Positions 1 to 11,333 of a stretch of DNA of 64,000 nt are shown piece after piece. Numbering within the stretch: position 1 is the stretch's first letter; each line of letters starts with the position of its first letter. Source of the stretch: Phylloscopus collybita (Eukaryota; Chordata; Aves; Passeriformes; Phylloscopidae). Both the position numbers and the translations under genes were made by a program. The stretch spans positions 36,318,001 to 36,382,000 of the forward strand of contig JAJNNQ010000137.1 in NCBI GenBank assembly GCA_027886175.1, in the 5' to 3' direction. Below the pieces are notes generated by a model. That model was not told the origin of the DNA and ran no database searches. It worked only from the letters and a program-made list of their open reading frames with translations.

Positions 1-199
1 AATACCAGCAATAGTTTTTGTTAGATATGTTTTCTGCTTCTTAGGATCAGAAGGGAGAAAGTTCTGACATTTTGATATCAGCTGAGCCTTTTGAAAAATT
101 TGTTGCAGTGGACCAAGTGGGTTAATTTGGGCTAACTTCTGGGAAAAGGTAACACTTGTGGAAATAAAAGAGGCGGCTAACTAGAACTTTTAATTTTCT

Positions 200-653
200 T
201 GTGGGCATCAGCCTGGCAGAGGCACAGGGCCAGCTAGATTTCACTCCTGGCAAGCCAGACCTCAGCTTCAAGCCCTGGGAGGCATTTGTTTAACTTAAGG
301 TGAGACAGAGATGTCCACCCAGGTGACTTTGTTGTTATTATGTTAATGAACCCAAGTTCTGCTCCCCTATTGGTTGTAAATGCTTCATATTTGGTCATGT
401 TTCTAGAACCCTCTACCTGCAAGCCTATATATTGCCACTCGCTCCTCATTTCTGGTCTTTGGAGTTCACCCCCATACAGTGTACAGCTTTTGTCCTGAGA
501 GTTCTGTGTTCCATTTCTGGGCATCGTCGCTATTTTATTTCTAATTAAAATGATTTTACTTTTCGGGCACTTCCCACCCTTTTTTTCTGCACCCACCCCT
601 TTTTTCTGCACCCACCCCTTTTTTCTGCACCCACCCCTTTTTTCTGCTCCACA
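200..653 (+). mobile_element. Probable solo LTR of an endogenous retrovirus
   Basis: The block begins TGTGGGCA and ends CTCCACA, giving short inverted ends TGTGG/CCACA as expected of an LTR. A TATA-like CTATATATT lies at 425-433 and an ATTAAA polyadenylation signal at 544-549, about 115 bp downstream. That order fits U3-R-U5 on the plus strand. The final part, which would be U5, carries a 19-bp minisatellite. No flanking target duplication is convincing: TTTCT on the left and TTTGC on the right share three of five bases. No retroviral coding sequence follows, so this would be a solo LTR. The boundaries are inferred, and the right edge could instead lie before the minisatellite, near 569. Confidence 0.5.
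568..650. repeat. 19-bp minisatellite inside the LTR
   Basis: Three exact tandem copies of CTGCACCCACCCCTTTTTT occupy 587-605, 606-624 and 625-643. Degenerate part-copies lie on both sides: a CACTTCCCACCC run before and a CTGCTCC after. One strand is strongly pyrimidine-rich. Open minus-strand frames through this block are by-products of the repeat (a repeating Gly/Lys/Val-rich pattern) and not genes. Confidence 0.9.
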
Positions 654-3600
654 TTTGCCCTGAAATCAGGGAACCCAAAAGACTTGTTGCAGTCAACGCA
701 CAACCGTGACATTTTCTTTGCTTTTTTTTTTCTTCTCTGTATAGTTTTACAATTGCAATGACAATCTCTATCATGTAACAAACACCTTTGTTGAAATAGC
801 TTAACCGGCTAACGGAGAACCCTATATCGTGTTCCAGCAACTCTGCCATTGGATGGAATCCATTTTGTTTGAAGGCACTGTTAGTGTCCTGGACCAGCAA
901 TATACAAGAATTCACATTTATAGCCTTTGCATTTCTTTGGTTTTTCTCTGCTGTGCTCCCTTTCAAGCTCTATGATGCATAAAATGAATATTCTGTTTGT
1001 TCTCTCTACTTCACACATATCAGGGTGTGTGGAAAACTTAGAACTAGTTTACTGGTTTTGTGAGAGAAGCTTGTTAAAATATAACTTTGGCAAAGGCAAA
1101 TGACCACACAGTAATGCTAGATAGTCTGTATTTCGAATCAGGGAACAGTTTAGGCTTTAATAAATTCATTTTTTTCTATAGCAGCTCATATTTTTTGCTA
1201 CTAATATTGTACAGTTCTCCAAAAGTAATGTTTCCTTGTTATTTGTCAGCGACCCATGAAATTGTAAGTGAACCTCATTGAAAGATAAAAAAGTGGGCTG
1301 TAAAGAAAATATTGGACTTCCAGGTCAGCAGGAGTGAAACCTCATTGCTATTGCTATAAGTGAGTGTTTGTAATGAAGTCTGTTGGCTACGTTATATATT
1401 TAAGATCAATTCACCTCACAGTTCATTCTAATAACAATGCATAAGAGACCTCTATAAAATCTAGGACTACGATGATGCTGAAAAACTGAGGATAGTACCA
1501 GAGCTCAACCACAGTCTTGGGGTGTGCATGACTAAACATCTCACTGATTTGGGTAATAGCCCATTGTAGATGGGTTTTTCCCAACCCCTTTCAGAGAAGC
1601 ACAGCTAGTGCCTTTTCTAATGGTATAATGACTCTTCAGTTGCAATGCCTTTTTTTCCCCATTCCTCTATCCTTAGATATTACACTCAGTGCAGATGTGA
1701 CACTGTCCAGGAGAAAAGCTCTTACCATGTGTGCATAAAAACCCTATAGGAAATAGCAATAAATTAAGGATGCATTTCTTCCCTTTTTATTTTTCTCTAG
1801 AGTTTAACCATCCTAATTTTTGGCTGGTTTAGCTCTGCAAGTAGTAGAAGCATCTTGTGTTCCTGTAGATTTATGTCTCTAATTCAGATTCTCAGGTGTT
1901 TAATAGCATGTTAGTTGTAATGGAAATTTTTCCCTAAATTTAGAGCATGGACAGCAACTCTTCTAGTGGGCATTCATTAAAGTCTGATGGGAACTGAGTG
2001 TTTCCCATCTTGGAGAGAATCCACACAGTCTTCCTCTTCTAGTTGCTTATTTTCCTGCATCTTGCAGAGACTTAGTAATTTTTAAGGCAGTACTTCTGAT
2101 TTAATGAATCTTCTTCTGTTCCGAATGGGGTGGCAATTTATCAAGAGATTCAAACACCAACAGGGAGAGAGAGACAGACAAGACAGACAAAACACAATTC
2201 TTTTGTTTTGGTAGGCAAATGAAAAAATACATGTTGGATTTTTAGATGTTAATTTGTTTAGCTTCAGAGCCAAAATCTGTTTCTTGGTGTACTTTTTCTG
2301 CAGATTATAAAGGTGTTTGTACTTATTTTCTTCCTGTCAAAGCAGTTCCATGCTATAATCAAGTTCCAGCTCCCATTTCTTTTGACAGACTCAACAAATT
2401 TTATGGTCTAAATCTGTCAGTGCAAGGTATTTTTATTCCAGACCTGAGATCAACCCTGTAGTCCTAAGCATTTTTTCACATATTTTTCTACATCTTTTAG
2501 TATCTTTCACTGAAAGCACTTAGCAGACATATATACACTACTCTAATATCAGCCTTCCCATGTTTTTTAAGTTTATATTTGCTTTGGTCTTGAATAAAAT
2601 CTCTTCAAAAGAAAAAAAAATGAAAAAAGGATCTGAATATTTAATAGATTTTGCAAGATTTTTCAAGTTTCTAGCATAGCCATAGCTCTGATACATTTGT
2701 TACAATTGCTGGTTTTAGCAGCCACTGGAGGTTTCAATTGTCGGATGCCTCATAGAGCACTGTTTGTTGTGAATTGTTTAAAATGAACAAATGTAGTAAC
2801 TTAATGAACAGTAAAAAAAGTTGTATTTAGAAGAATGTAATAAGTGGTCTACTCCCTCCTTTACAAGACAACAACCCAACCCTCATATTATCTTAAATGA
2901 GATTACAAACCTGAGCTTTAGAGGTGCAGCAACATGTTGCAAGCTTATTATGTGACTTTGTTGTGCCAGAGCCTGCCTACCAGCTGCTGGATGACCCTGT
3001 TGTATACTACTTTTTTCTGTGCAAAGACTCTTCTAAATCTTAGAAATAGTGCATCACATCTTTGGACATGTCTTTCATTATGCTTCAGAAGGACGCCCTC
3101 ATTACAATATAGTTAACATCTTGTTAATATGTGTATGTTATAGCTGTTTATAATCTCTTTATTTACCTCTGGGGACTAACTCTGTCATTTTTGTCATCAC
3201 GTCTTCTGCTTGTTGTAGGTTTTTTATTGTAGCATGTCATATTTCAAATATTTTCAATATTTCATATATTTCATCATATTTCAAATATTTCCTATTTACA
3301 TTGTCTTTTTTCCTCTTGTTGAGTGACTACTACAGGACATAAGCCAAATCAAAGCTGGCCCTTTGAGCAACCGTCAACACCAGCTGAGCACCCAATGTCC
3401 ATTCAAATCTCTGATTATTTTTAGAAGAAAACAAAGCCAATCCTGAAACACCCTAGAAAACAATTTATTAGAAAATGTATTTTAAATTTTTGTGTCAACT
3501 GTAAAATTTCTGGTGAAAAACAAGGGGTAGCAGAAGCTTTCTTCTCTTGTGATTTCAGATCTCCGTTGTCATTTTGGTATTTATGTGACCTTCTGTACAA

Positions 3601-5745
3601 AGACAGAAGTAGTTTCATGAGGTAAAAGAAGCAAGTAATCTCCCTGTTCTAAAAAATGCAGCGCACAAAGATATATCAGTGTAAGCTCATGGTCATCTCT
3701 GTTGAAGCTTTCAAGTACAACAGCTCAGGGTAGAGGGACAGAATTATGAAGACCAGCATTCTTAGCCTTCTTGGAGATAAGCTCTGACCTTCTTTCAAAG
3801 TATGGAGAAAAAAACCTTTTAAAAAGAAATTGTTAATTTCTTGCATAAAAAGCTACTGCTTTACTTTAAAACATTGAAAATCTCAACATTTTATTACTCC
3901 AGTTTTTCTTTAGAAAACAAATATTTCATTATCAATCAATATAGATTCGCGTTGCTCTTGTTGCTGCAGCAACAGCTGTTCTTGTTACTTTTGATTTAAA
4001 CCTGGGCAGACTGACAAACTGAAACTTCCTCTGAAAAGCCTCCTTATGTAGCTGTGAATCATGACTTTTTACTCAGGGAAATGATGCACCCTAATAACTG
4101 TAAAAATTCTGATACTGGAGCTGGACTTTTGTGTAGTGTCATGTCTCTCCTCAGTTATTTCTACTGACATTGACTTTTATGGTTCAGGTTTAAGGCAGCA
4201 CTTCCATGAACAAGTCTTAAATTTGATTCTTGGCTAGAACTTATATAATTAAAAAATACATTACTTAAAGAGAAGATTTATTTTCCAACATCTAATTTAT
4301 TTATTCACACATAACTATTATGCATTTGTTGTATTTACAGTTTCCTTATTTTGAATGGCTCACACATAGAACTTGGAAAGACAATTTCTCCTGCTTTATA
4401 GTACAAAACAGTACAGTTGCCTTCTAAGTTCCATTCGCAGTTACTTTTTCTAGTTTGTTGTTGTTGTTGTTATTTTGGTTTTTTTTGTTTGGTTGTTTTT
4501 TTTCCCTTTTATTTTCACCTGCTTTCTTACTGAAAGACTCCAAAGGCCATACCATGTGTAAAGGCCAGCAATGCAATAGCAGGTGTAAGACAGTAAGTTT
4601 AACAAAAATGATGCATTTCTTCTTGACTGTTCACATTGTTTGCCTTTTCTTGACTAGACCTATGCTAGGTTTTTTTTGGTAACCATTACTGCTTTTTTTT
4701 CAACATATTTTGCCTATTGTGATGGTGCCATATCTTACTTTATAGCTACTGTATTGTAATTAAGTTAGGAATGTATTTGAGGTTGAGGACATGAAGGCCA
4801 TCTTTGCACCAGAAATGGCTTTCAGAGTGATTATGTCTGTCTCAGGCATTTTATATATTACAACAGGTTTGTTGATGTAGCCAAGCTGATGCAGTTCTAG
4901 TAGCAAATGCTTTTTCTGTGTAGACAGCCTGTGCCAGGAAAGGGAGGTGTTGTGCTGTAATTTATATATTTTTTTCCTGATAAAATAAACTATACTGGCA
5001 ATAACATTTTTTTTTCCTTTCAAACACAGCTGTATAAAGCACTGGCTCAGTGCCTTAATAATCCTCTGCAAGTTATTGTACCAGCACAGAATGATTGTAG
5101 GTGTACTAGAGCTGACTGAGGATCAAATATAGTGCCCATGGAAACCTAAGCTCCCAGCAGCATGGACTGACACTTTAGTTAAAAAAAAATGTGGCTGAGA
5201 CTTTCATGCTAAGCAATCCCCCATTTTTTTTTGCATGGGCTAATGGCAAGAGCTTCAACTGTGATGCATGAAAGCGGGGTTTATATTCCTATTCTGGACA
5301 GTATAAAAAAGTATCTCAGCTTAGACTTTTTCCCAGCCTAAATTAATGCGGTGAGGTTTCATAAACTGATGTTTCAGATGTTCTGAGGTTCATAAACATC
5401 ATTGCTTTGTGTCAGTGGACATGTGAATTGTGATGTAAAGCTAAAAACTACTGAAATAAAAAAAAAAATCTCTGCTCTGCAAAAGCACACTTTCCACTCG
5501 ATTCTACTGATTGCAAATATTTCTTCTGTATTACTTGTCTCTACATAAATGGTGTGAAAAGGAACAGAGGAGCATTTCACCATCTCTGATAGCCTATCTT
5601 TTAAAGCTGTGAGATAGACATCTCTCTTCTATTATCTCTCATGGTCATGCAACTTCTACAGAGCTGGGTTTGGGAATGCTTGTGTCCCATGGTGATTTTT
5701 CAAGAAAGCTTCTTGAAATCTTTTCTCATTGGACTAAAGGAGTTG
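654..5745. other. Unique AT-rich non-coding DNA, no gene seen
   Basis: No exon, RNA gene or recognisable transposon could be supported here. The open frames are short (103 codons at most, 4760-5071 minus) and have low-complexity or hydrophobic content typical of AT-rich noise. Small local structures include a run of CATATTTCAAATATTT-like near-repeats at about 3235-3295, a short (TTG)n run near 4455-4472 and a 16-bp palindrome at 3959-3974. Confidence 0.6.
3959..3974. promoter_or_regulatory. Perfect 16-bp palindrome resembling an RFX X-box
   Basis: TGTTGCTGCAGCAACA equals its own reverse complement. The family consensus for RFX transcription-factor sites is GTNRCC, a 0-3 base gap, then RGYAAC. 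The right half AGCAAC fits exactly and the left half GTTGCT differs at one base. The centre CTGCAG is a PstI site. No promoter or gene is visible nearby, so function is only a possibility; a 16-bp palindrome can also arise by chance. Confidence 0.3.
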
Positions 5746-6198
5746 ATTGTGTGCAGTTCTGGTCACTGCAATATAAGAAAGACAAGCTGCTAGAGAACAT
5801 CCAAACATGTTCAGCCTGGAGAGGAGGAGACTGAGGGGGACCTCATTGCAGCTACAGCTTCCCCAGGAGAGGAAAATGAGAGGCAAGCACTGATCTCTTC
5901 TCTGTGGTGACCAGTGACAGGACCCAAGGGAATGGCCTGAAATTGTGTCAGGGGAGGTTCAGGTTGGATATCAGGAAAAGGTTCTTCACCCACAGGGTGG
6001 TTGGGCACTGGAACTGGCTCCCCAGGAAAGTGGTCACAGCACCAAGCCTGGCTGAGTTGAGGAAGTGTTTGGACAATGATCTTGGGCACATGGGTGTGAC
6101 TCTTGGGGATGGTGCTGTGCAGGGCTAGGAATTGAACTGTATGATCCTTGTGGGTCCCTTGCAACTCAGCTTATTCTGTGATTCTGTGGTTCTGTGAA
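5746..6198 (+). mobile_element. CR1 LINE, 5'-truncated copy with 3' tail
   Basis: The segment starts within the CR1 ORF2 3' region (GTGTGCAGTTCTGGTCACTG), continues through the GTTCAGCCTGGAGAGG stretch, and ends in the CR1 tail. The tail is three imperfect ATTCTGTGR octamers at about 6173-6198. The 5' end is truncated, as in almost all CR1 insertions, and about 60 bp of the usual sequence is missing just before the GTTCAGCCTGG stretch near 5808. CR1 moves by target-primed reverse transcription without needing poly(A). The copy is diverged from what I remember of the consensus and cannot be active. Confidence 0.92.
5904..6131 (+). pseudogene. Relic of the CR1 ORF2 C-terminus
   Basis: A plus-strand frame of about 74 codons inside the CR1 copy still reads as the C-terminal end of the CR1 reverse transcriptase protein. 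It contains [18 protein letters not shown], which matches the family pattern FFT-RV-HWN-LPR-VV, followed by an APSL motif and a Leu/Asp-rich end. The endonuclease and polymerase domains are absent because the copy is 5'-truncated, so it codes for nothing functional. The ATG at 5904 is incidental. Confidence 0.8.
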
Positions 6199-8854
6199 AT
6201 ATTGTCATTCAATGAAATCTAGAAAAGAAGTAGGAAGTAATGATTCTGTGCAAAAAAGATTATTGCGACTGTATAAGCTGTTGCAACAACAGTTGCAACA
6301 ATATTAAAGCTTATATTAAAGCCCTGAAGGAATTTTTTAAGTGCAACATAAAGAAAATATAGTTTTATTCACTGGTGTGAACAACCTACATCACCTTTGG
6401 GAAAAAAAAAATTTCTTTGTCTAATTCACTGTGTTGCATATTCAGGTCACATATTTAGCCCATCAGTTCTTCCCAGGTAATTATTGGTTACCAGATGTGT
6501 GTGTGTGTACAGTGGTCATAGGAGAGAAAATGGGTTTCCCTTTACACCATTTCCCTTCATTACATGACTTTCATACCACTCTGTTTTTTTTATTCTTTTT
6601 ATGATATTTTTGACAGAAGAGATTTTGTCTCATGCAAAATGTTTAGTGTGAGCTAGCTTGAACTAAGTTGAAAAAACTTGTTTTATTTTCTGCACTGTTT
6701 GGTCAACTCTAGTTTCTGCCCCTTGCTACAATTCTAGTCAGAGAGCAGAAAATCCCACTATCTTAACCTTTATTTTGAATGCTGTTAACCTCCAACTCTT
6801 CTTTTTACTTTGTCAGCCACCTTTGAACAACAGATCAGATGCTATGGCACAGAATATTTACAGCTCCATATTGCACAGAACCATATTAAGCACATCTGTA
6901 CTCTAATTAATCAAACAGAAGTTGCCTGTACTTATTTTGTTTTACCTTGTACTAGTGATGCTCTTTATAGATCTAACACATTAAGAGAATGAGTGCAATC
7001 CTTTCTTCAGACATGATGAAGACCAGAATCATGTTAAGTTACCACAGGCATCTAAAGTAGTGTTTTGGGGAATTAAGTAATGGCAACAAGGTCAGAGTAC
7101 AACATTCTTATATAAGTGTATATTCAGGAGGGGAAGTTACCACAGTGGCATATTAGTGTATCAATTCAGATATTTATGTAACACACTATGTATTTATAAC
7201 ATGCTATATAATAATCAGAAATAATAATGTCCCTTTCATAATCATATTATAATTAATCTCTTCTATTATCCATCCCTTTCTCCTCTACTTTGTCTTTTTC
7301 TCTTGTTTTCATTTTGTACATTTTTACTGTAGAAATAATTTAAATGTGTCATAAGTACTTTTCTTGTGAAGTAGTTTCTGCAGATAGAAGCTTTGAAGTT
7401 CTGACTTAAATTATTCATACACCCAACTAATATTTCTTGAGACATATCACTGAAAATTTTCAAGTTGCAAACACCAAAGTTTTCATACACACTCAAACCT
7501 TGCCAGATCAATGAACAGTTGTAGGAACTTATTGGTCTGGACAACTTCTATTTTTGTATGATAATTGCTCATGAACTTCATAAGAGTTTCCTGTTTTCTT
7601 CCTCGGGTTATGGTCTTTTGAGAATTGGCAAGTGAGAAAGAATGGCGGGGTTTGTTCCTGAGGAAGCTCCACAGCAGACTCGAAGGAGACTTCAGAGAAA
7701 TTCTTCCTTGAGGTTTGAAAACTGTGTCACAATTGGTCAGGAGTTTTTACTTGATCCTTCAGAAGTCCAGAAGGTGGGTCAGAAGTGAGTGTAAGAAACC
7801 ACAGAAGAGCTGTCTCAAACTAAATGGACAGGCTGTCAGACTTACAGGAGACTTAGCAATGGTGGGGTTTTTCTGGTGTTTGAGACTATGCGAGATGCAA
7901 GAGGCTGTGGTGGCCTTTGTCTCTGAGATAGTTTTCAAGGTTTCCTCTCACATAAAAGTAGAATTCCTAAATGATTTTTTAAATGTATAAGCTCTTCATA
8001 GAGAGAAGTTTCCCAGGTTTTTCCTCTTCTTCATATGGCCCAGTTTAAGTCAATGATTTTGGCTAATATAAAGGGAGATGTGCATAGTGTCGTCCTTGGA
8101 AAGAAACTGAAATATGAGTATAGTAGAGATGCAATTCAACTTCTCACATAGACTTATGCTCAGACCACTATTTAAAGGTCTTCTACCCTAGAGACACTGC
8201 TGTTAGATTAAACAGACCAGTACTTGTCCTATCTATCCCTGGCAGCACGGAGATCACCATGGATCACAATGGAATGCCATGGCAATGGGATCGTTGGCTC
8301 TGTACTTTCAGTGTTCCACAGGCTTTAGATTGTATTCACCTACCAAACTATTGCTTCTAGATTTCTACTGGAATTTGATCCTAGTCCAAGTCTTGCTCAA
8401 GTGGACCTTTGCTGCTGTCCAGAGAGTGCAGTGTCGTAGTTATTTAGTGATCTTTAACTTGCAAAATTGTTTTGTATCAATCTTTTGCCCTGCAGCTGGA
8501 TATGGAGATAACACCATCTTTCAGAAGCTTATTTTGAGCAGCATTGCTAAATTGCAGTGCTTCACAAACAGATGCTTTGTCCAAACCAAACAGTTTATTT
8601 CAGTACACCTACTGAAATGGATTCTGGTTATTGGTGACATCTGTGAAGTGATGAGATGAAAAATATAACCTCAATCTGAACTTTTTATACATTACTCTTT
8701 TCCTACCATTTTAACTAGATTTTTATAGAATTCCACAATTTTGCTATGATAATATGCTTATCTGAAATTATTCAAAGCTATTAAGTATAAATATGTATAA
8801 ATATTATTCCTGTCATTTTGTCAGTGGTATTAATTATTAGTAATTTTTTTAAAG
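6199..8854. other. Unique non-coding DNA between CR1 and LTR
   Basis: No gene or family-level repeat could be recognised. The longest frame (8279-8659 plus, 126 codons) is rich in Leu, Phe and Cys, has no recognisable domain and no support from codon pattern. Two copies of the palindromic octamer GTTGCAAC lie 4 bp apart at 6280-6287 and 6292-6299. A short (GT)n run is at about 6496-6508. Confidence 0.55.
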
Positions 8855-8859
8855 ATCAT
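8855..8859. repeat. Left target-site duplication (ATCAT)
   Basis: ATCAT directly precedes the TG of the LTR at 8860 and is repeated directly after its terminal CA, at 9590-9594. A 5-bp duplication is within the 4-6 bp range made by retroviral integrases. It fixes the LTR boundaries. Confidence 0.8.
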
Positions 8860-9589
8860 TGTCTTGGTTTTAAAGACAGGTATCTGCCAGGGAAAGCTGG
8901 AATTTCCCTTGGAATGGAGAATGTAAACCCCTCACCCCCTCCAAATTATAATTTTGCAATTAAGGGCTTTCTGGCAAAGATTTGGGAATAGGAATAACAG
9001 TTCTTTACTAGGAATATTAACAAATGTAGTAGTAAAACAAACAAACAAACAAACAACAATCTTAGAAACCCTGACAGAGTCAGAGCTACAACCTGACACC
9101 CTGTTGGTCAGGGTGTTGGAAGCAGTCCACAAGTAAGTCCTCCTGGAATGGCAGATGTGGTTCTGTTGGAGCAGAGATGATCCTGTAGAAAAGGGTCCAG
9201 TGATGGTGAGAAAGGTCCAGTCTTCCTCCAGGAATCTGGTGGAGCCAGATACTTTGTGTTCCTGTGTCTCAGTTTTATCCAGGTAGGAATGGTTGGCACC
9301 CCCCACTGAGTGGAGCATCGCACAATGGGATGATGGAATGTGGATGATGGCTTGTGGATGATGGCTTGGTGAGCCTTAATGGCCCATTAGCAGAAAATAT
9401 CCCCCTGGAGGGAGGACCCGTTGTAAAAGAGACAAGAAACACTGCCCTACCTGGTTTTAACAGTTGGTCCATTATCAAAGGCACCCCCCCCTCCTCCCAG
9501 AATAACAAGAGATAAAGAAAAAAGCATCTACCCAACCGCTTTCAACAAATGAAATAGAATACACATTTTTTGTTCCATAACCCAAGACA
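8860..9589 (-). mobile_element. Solo LTR of a songbird endogenous retrovirus (730 bp)
   Basis: Both ends are clear: TGTCTTGG at 8860 and CCAAGACA at 9582-9589 form a perfect 8-bp inverted terminal repeat, flanked by the duplication ATCAT. Regulatory signals read on the minus strand: an ATAAAA TATA-like box at 9274-9279 and, further along, an AGTAAA variant polyadenylation signal near 9004-9009. The internal sequence resembles a common passerine LTR, from memory. A run of (AAAC)n lies at about 9034-9055 and a C7 run near 9484. No gag, pol or env adjoins, so this is a solo LTR left by recombination between two LTRs. Frames of up to 128 codons inside it are not genes. Confidence 0.9.
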
Positions 9590-9594
9590 ATCAT
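9590..9594. repeat. Right target-site duplication (ATCAT)
   Basis: This is the exact partner of 8855-8859, immediately after the LTR end CCAAGACA. Confidence 0.8.
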
Positions 9595-9998
9595 GGCTAA
9601 AAATACAAGACAAGTTGATAGAGGTAATTGTTAGCTTTAGTAATATTTCTGGTGATATGTTTGATTTAAAATATCAAGTGACAAAGAAGTCCATGAGTCC
9701 TGAGCTATGGCATTGTACCAGGATGAGTGGGACCTTCCAGACAGAGCTTATCCCAGGGTAGGGCAGTTCCACCCAGAACAGGTTTGGGGCAGTTTAGTCC
9801 AGGGGGTGGGAGGGATGTACCTGTGAAAAGATGCAAAGAAAAGGTCCATGAGACATCCTTTCCCCAGACAGGGAGAGTCAGAGGAGGGGACAGCAGCAGG
9901 TGCTGCTGAATCTGTCAAAACAAAGTTTTCCAAGAACATTGTTTCTAGAACAATGCCTAGAAAAGGACAGGAAAAGAGGTCTAAAAACAACCCACAGG
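9595..9998. other. Non-coding spacer between LTR and CR1
   Basis: Somewhat purine-rich sequence with no recognised gene. A 7-bp inverted repeat CATTGTT/AACAATG around a TCTAG centre lies near 9938-9956. Frames on both strands are under 85 codons and unconvincing. Part of it could belong to an older repeat that I do not recognise. Confidence 0.45.
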
Positions 9999-10365
9999 AA
10001 TCACAGAACTGGAGAATGGATGAAGTTCAAAGGGACCACAGTGGGACATCTGTCCATCCTCCCTACTTAAGCAGGGTCAACCTGGATGGACAAGAATGAG
10101 TGCAGACCATTCTTGATTATCTCCAGTGAGGGAGACTCCACAACCTCTCTGGACAACCTGTTCCAGTGCTCAGTCACCTGCATGGTAAAGAAGTTCTTCC
10201 TCATATTCAGGTGGAACTTCCATCAGTTTCTGCCCCTTGCGTATTACTGGGCACCACAGAGAACAGCCTGCCTCTATCCTCTTGATATCCTGCCTTCAGA
10301 TACTGATAGACATTGATAAGGACTCCTCTCACCCATCTCTTCTTGAGGTTGATCTGGCCCAGTGC
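9999..10365 (-). mobile_element. CR1 LINE, 5'-truncated copy
   Basis: Read on the minus strand this is a CR1 3' end, with the tail at the left (AATCACAGAACTGGAGAATG). Going right it passes the blocks GGGAGACTCCACAACCTCTC, AAGAAGTTCTTCCTCAT and TGGGCACCACAGA, all landmarks of CR1 reverse complements. A minus-strand frame still shows GVLINVYQYLKAGYQED, a diverged piece of the ORF2 C-terminal region. The sequence differs enough from the 19818 and 60500 copies to suggest a separate CR1 subfamily. The copy is truncated and dead. Confidence 0.9.
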
Positions 10366-11312
10366 TGTAAAATGGGTGAGGTTTTGGCACATCTCTAAAA
10401 TTGTCTTCCTGCGTGCCTCTGACTAAATAAATCTTTTTGTTCACCATACCAAAAAGATCAGCTCTGATGGTACCTCACCCAGGATAACTGATATTCCATC
10501 AACTATGAAATCTTTTGAGGGTAAGATTTATCTTCCATCAGGCTATGAAGGGACCTTAGCCCAGATTTCCCTGTATTGCAGTAGATGATTTACATACTGT
10601 GTTGTGGTGCCAGTATACATCAATATGTAATCTGTTAATTGGTGTTTTCTTTATAAAAATTATTTTGATTATTAGTAGCTTGAAAGACAGCTTTTTAGAA
10701 ATATTGGCAAAGATGAATACTTAGTGCTAGAATCACGAGATTAATGGAATGCAGTTTCTAAGAAGGTGAAAAACCCTTTGTGTAGCATACAACTACTTTT
10801 TGGGTTGTGTTCCTCCCTGTGTTACAAAATGTGGTCTTGAAGTTCTCTGTTAAGCACAGAAATCAGAAATTTTTTATTTTGCCAAATGTTGCAGTTATGT
10901 GGGCAAAAGTAAGTGGACAGCAGCACCCCAACAGAAAGCACTTTCATAAGTGCTGCTCTTTCCAGATGGGAAGGCTGTGTAGTTGCAGTCTCTCAGGCCT
11001 GAAGTTCTAGGGACCATTTCTTAGCTTCAGTCTTAAACATTTTTTAGGTACCTGCAATATAGAAATGTGTGGATATAAAATAAATGGTCATTTAAGAATC
11101 AGAGTAATGTGCTTTCTCTGTGCAAACAGAGAATAATTAATTTTCAGTCACAAATACACTTGATTATTACTGTTCCACTCAAAGAAACCTTTAACATTCA
11201 TTAGGATTTCAATATTTTCTCAAAGAGATGAATCTAATTGTAGCATCTCTTTGTATCTGAAGATGATGTTACCAAATTGTGCTGTTGGCTATAGGATGCT
11301 GTATATAAAGAG

Positions 11313-11333
11313 GAAAGAAAGAAAGAAAGAAAG
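11313..11333. repeat. (GAAA)5 microsatellite
   Basis: Five tandem GAAA units lie within otherwise unique DNA. Purine tetranucleotide repeats like this are commonly polymorphic in length. Confidence 0.9.

Noticed and set aside
556..966. Minus-strand frame of 136 codons with repeated GCRKKGW-type peptide
   Set aside because: The repeating peptide is the translated 19-bp minisatellite; no domain or conserved start context.
8279..8659. Plus-strand frame of 126 codons as a possible membrane protein
   Set aside because: The hydrophobic content comes from T-rich DNA; no domain, no splice context, and no neighbouring coding signal.
8932..9318. Minus-strand frame of 128 codons, possible ERV protein
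   Set aside because: It falls wholly inside the LTR 8860-9589, which is defined by its ends and target duplication; LTRs of this type are non-coding.
9720..9990. A further LTR next to the one at 8860-9589
   Set aside because: The purine-rich texture is similar to LTR DNA, but no TG...CA ends, TATA/AATAAA order or target duplication could be found.
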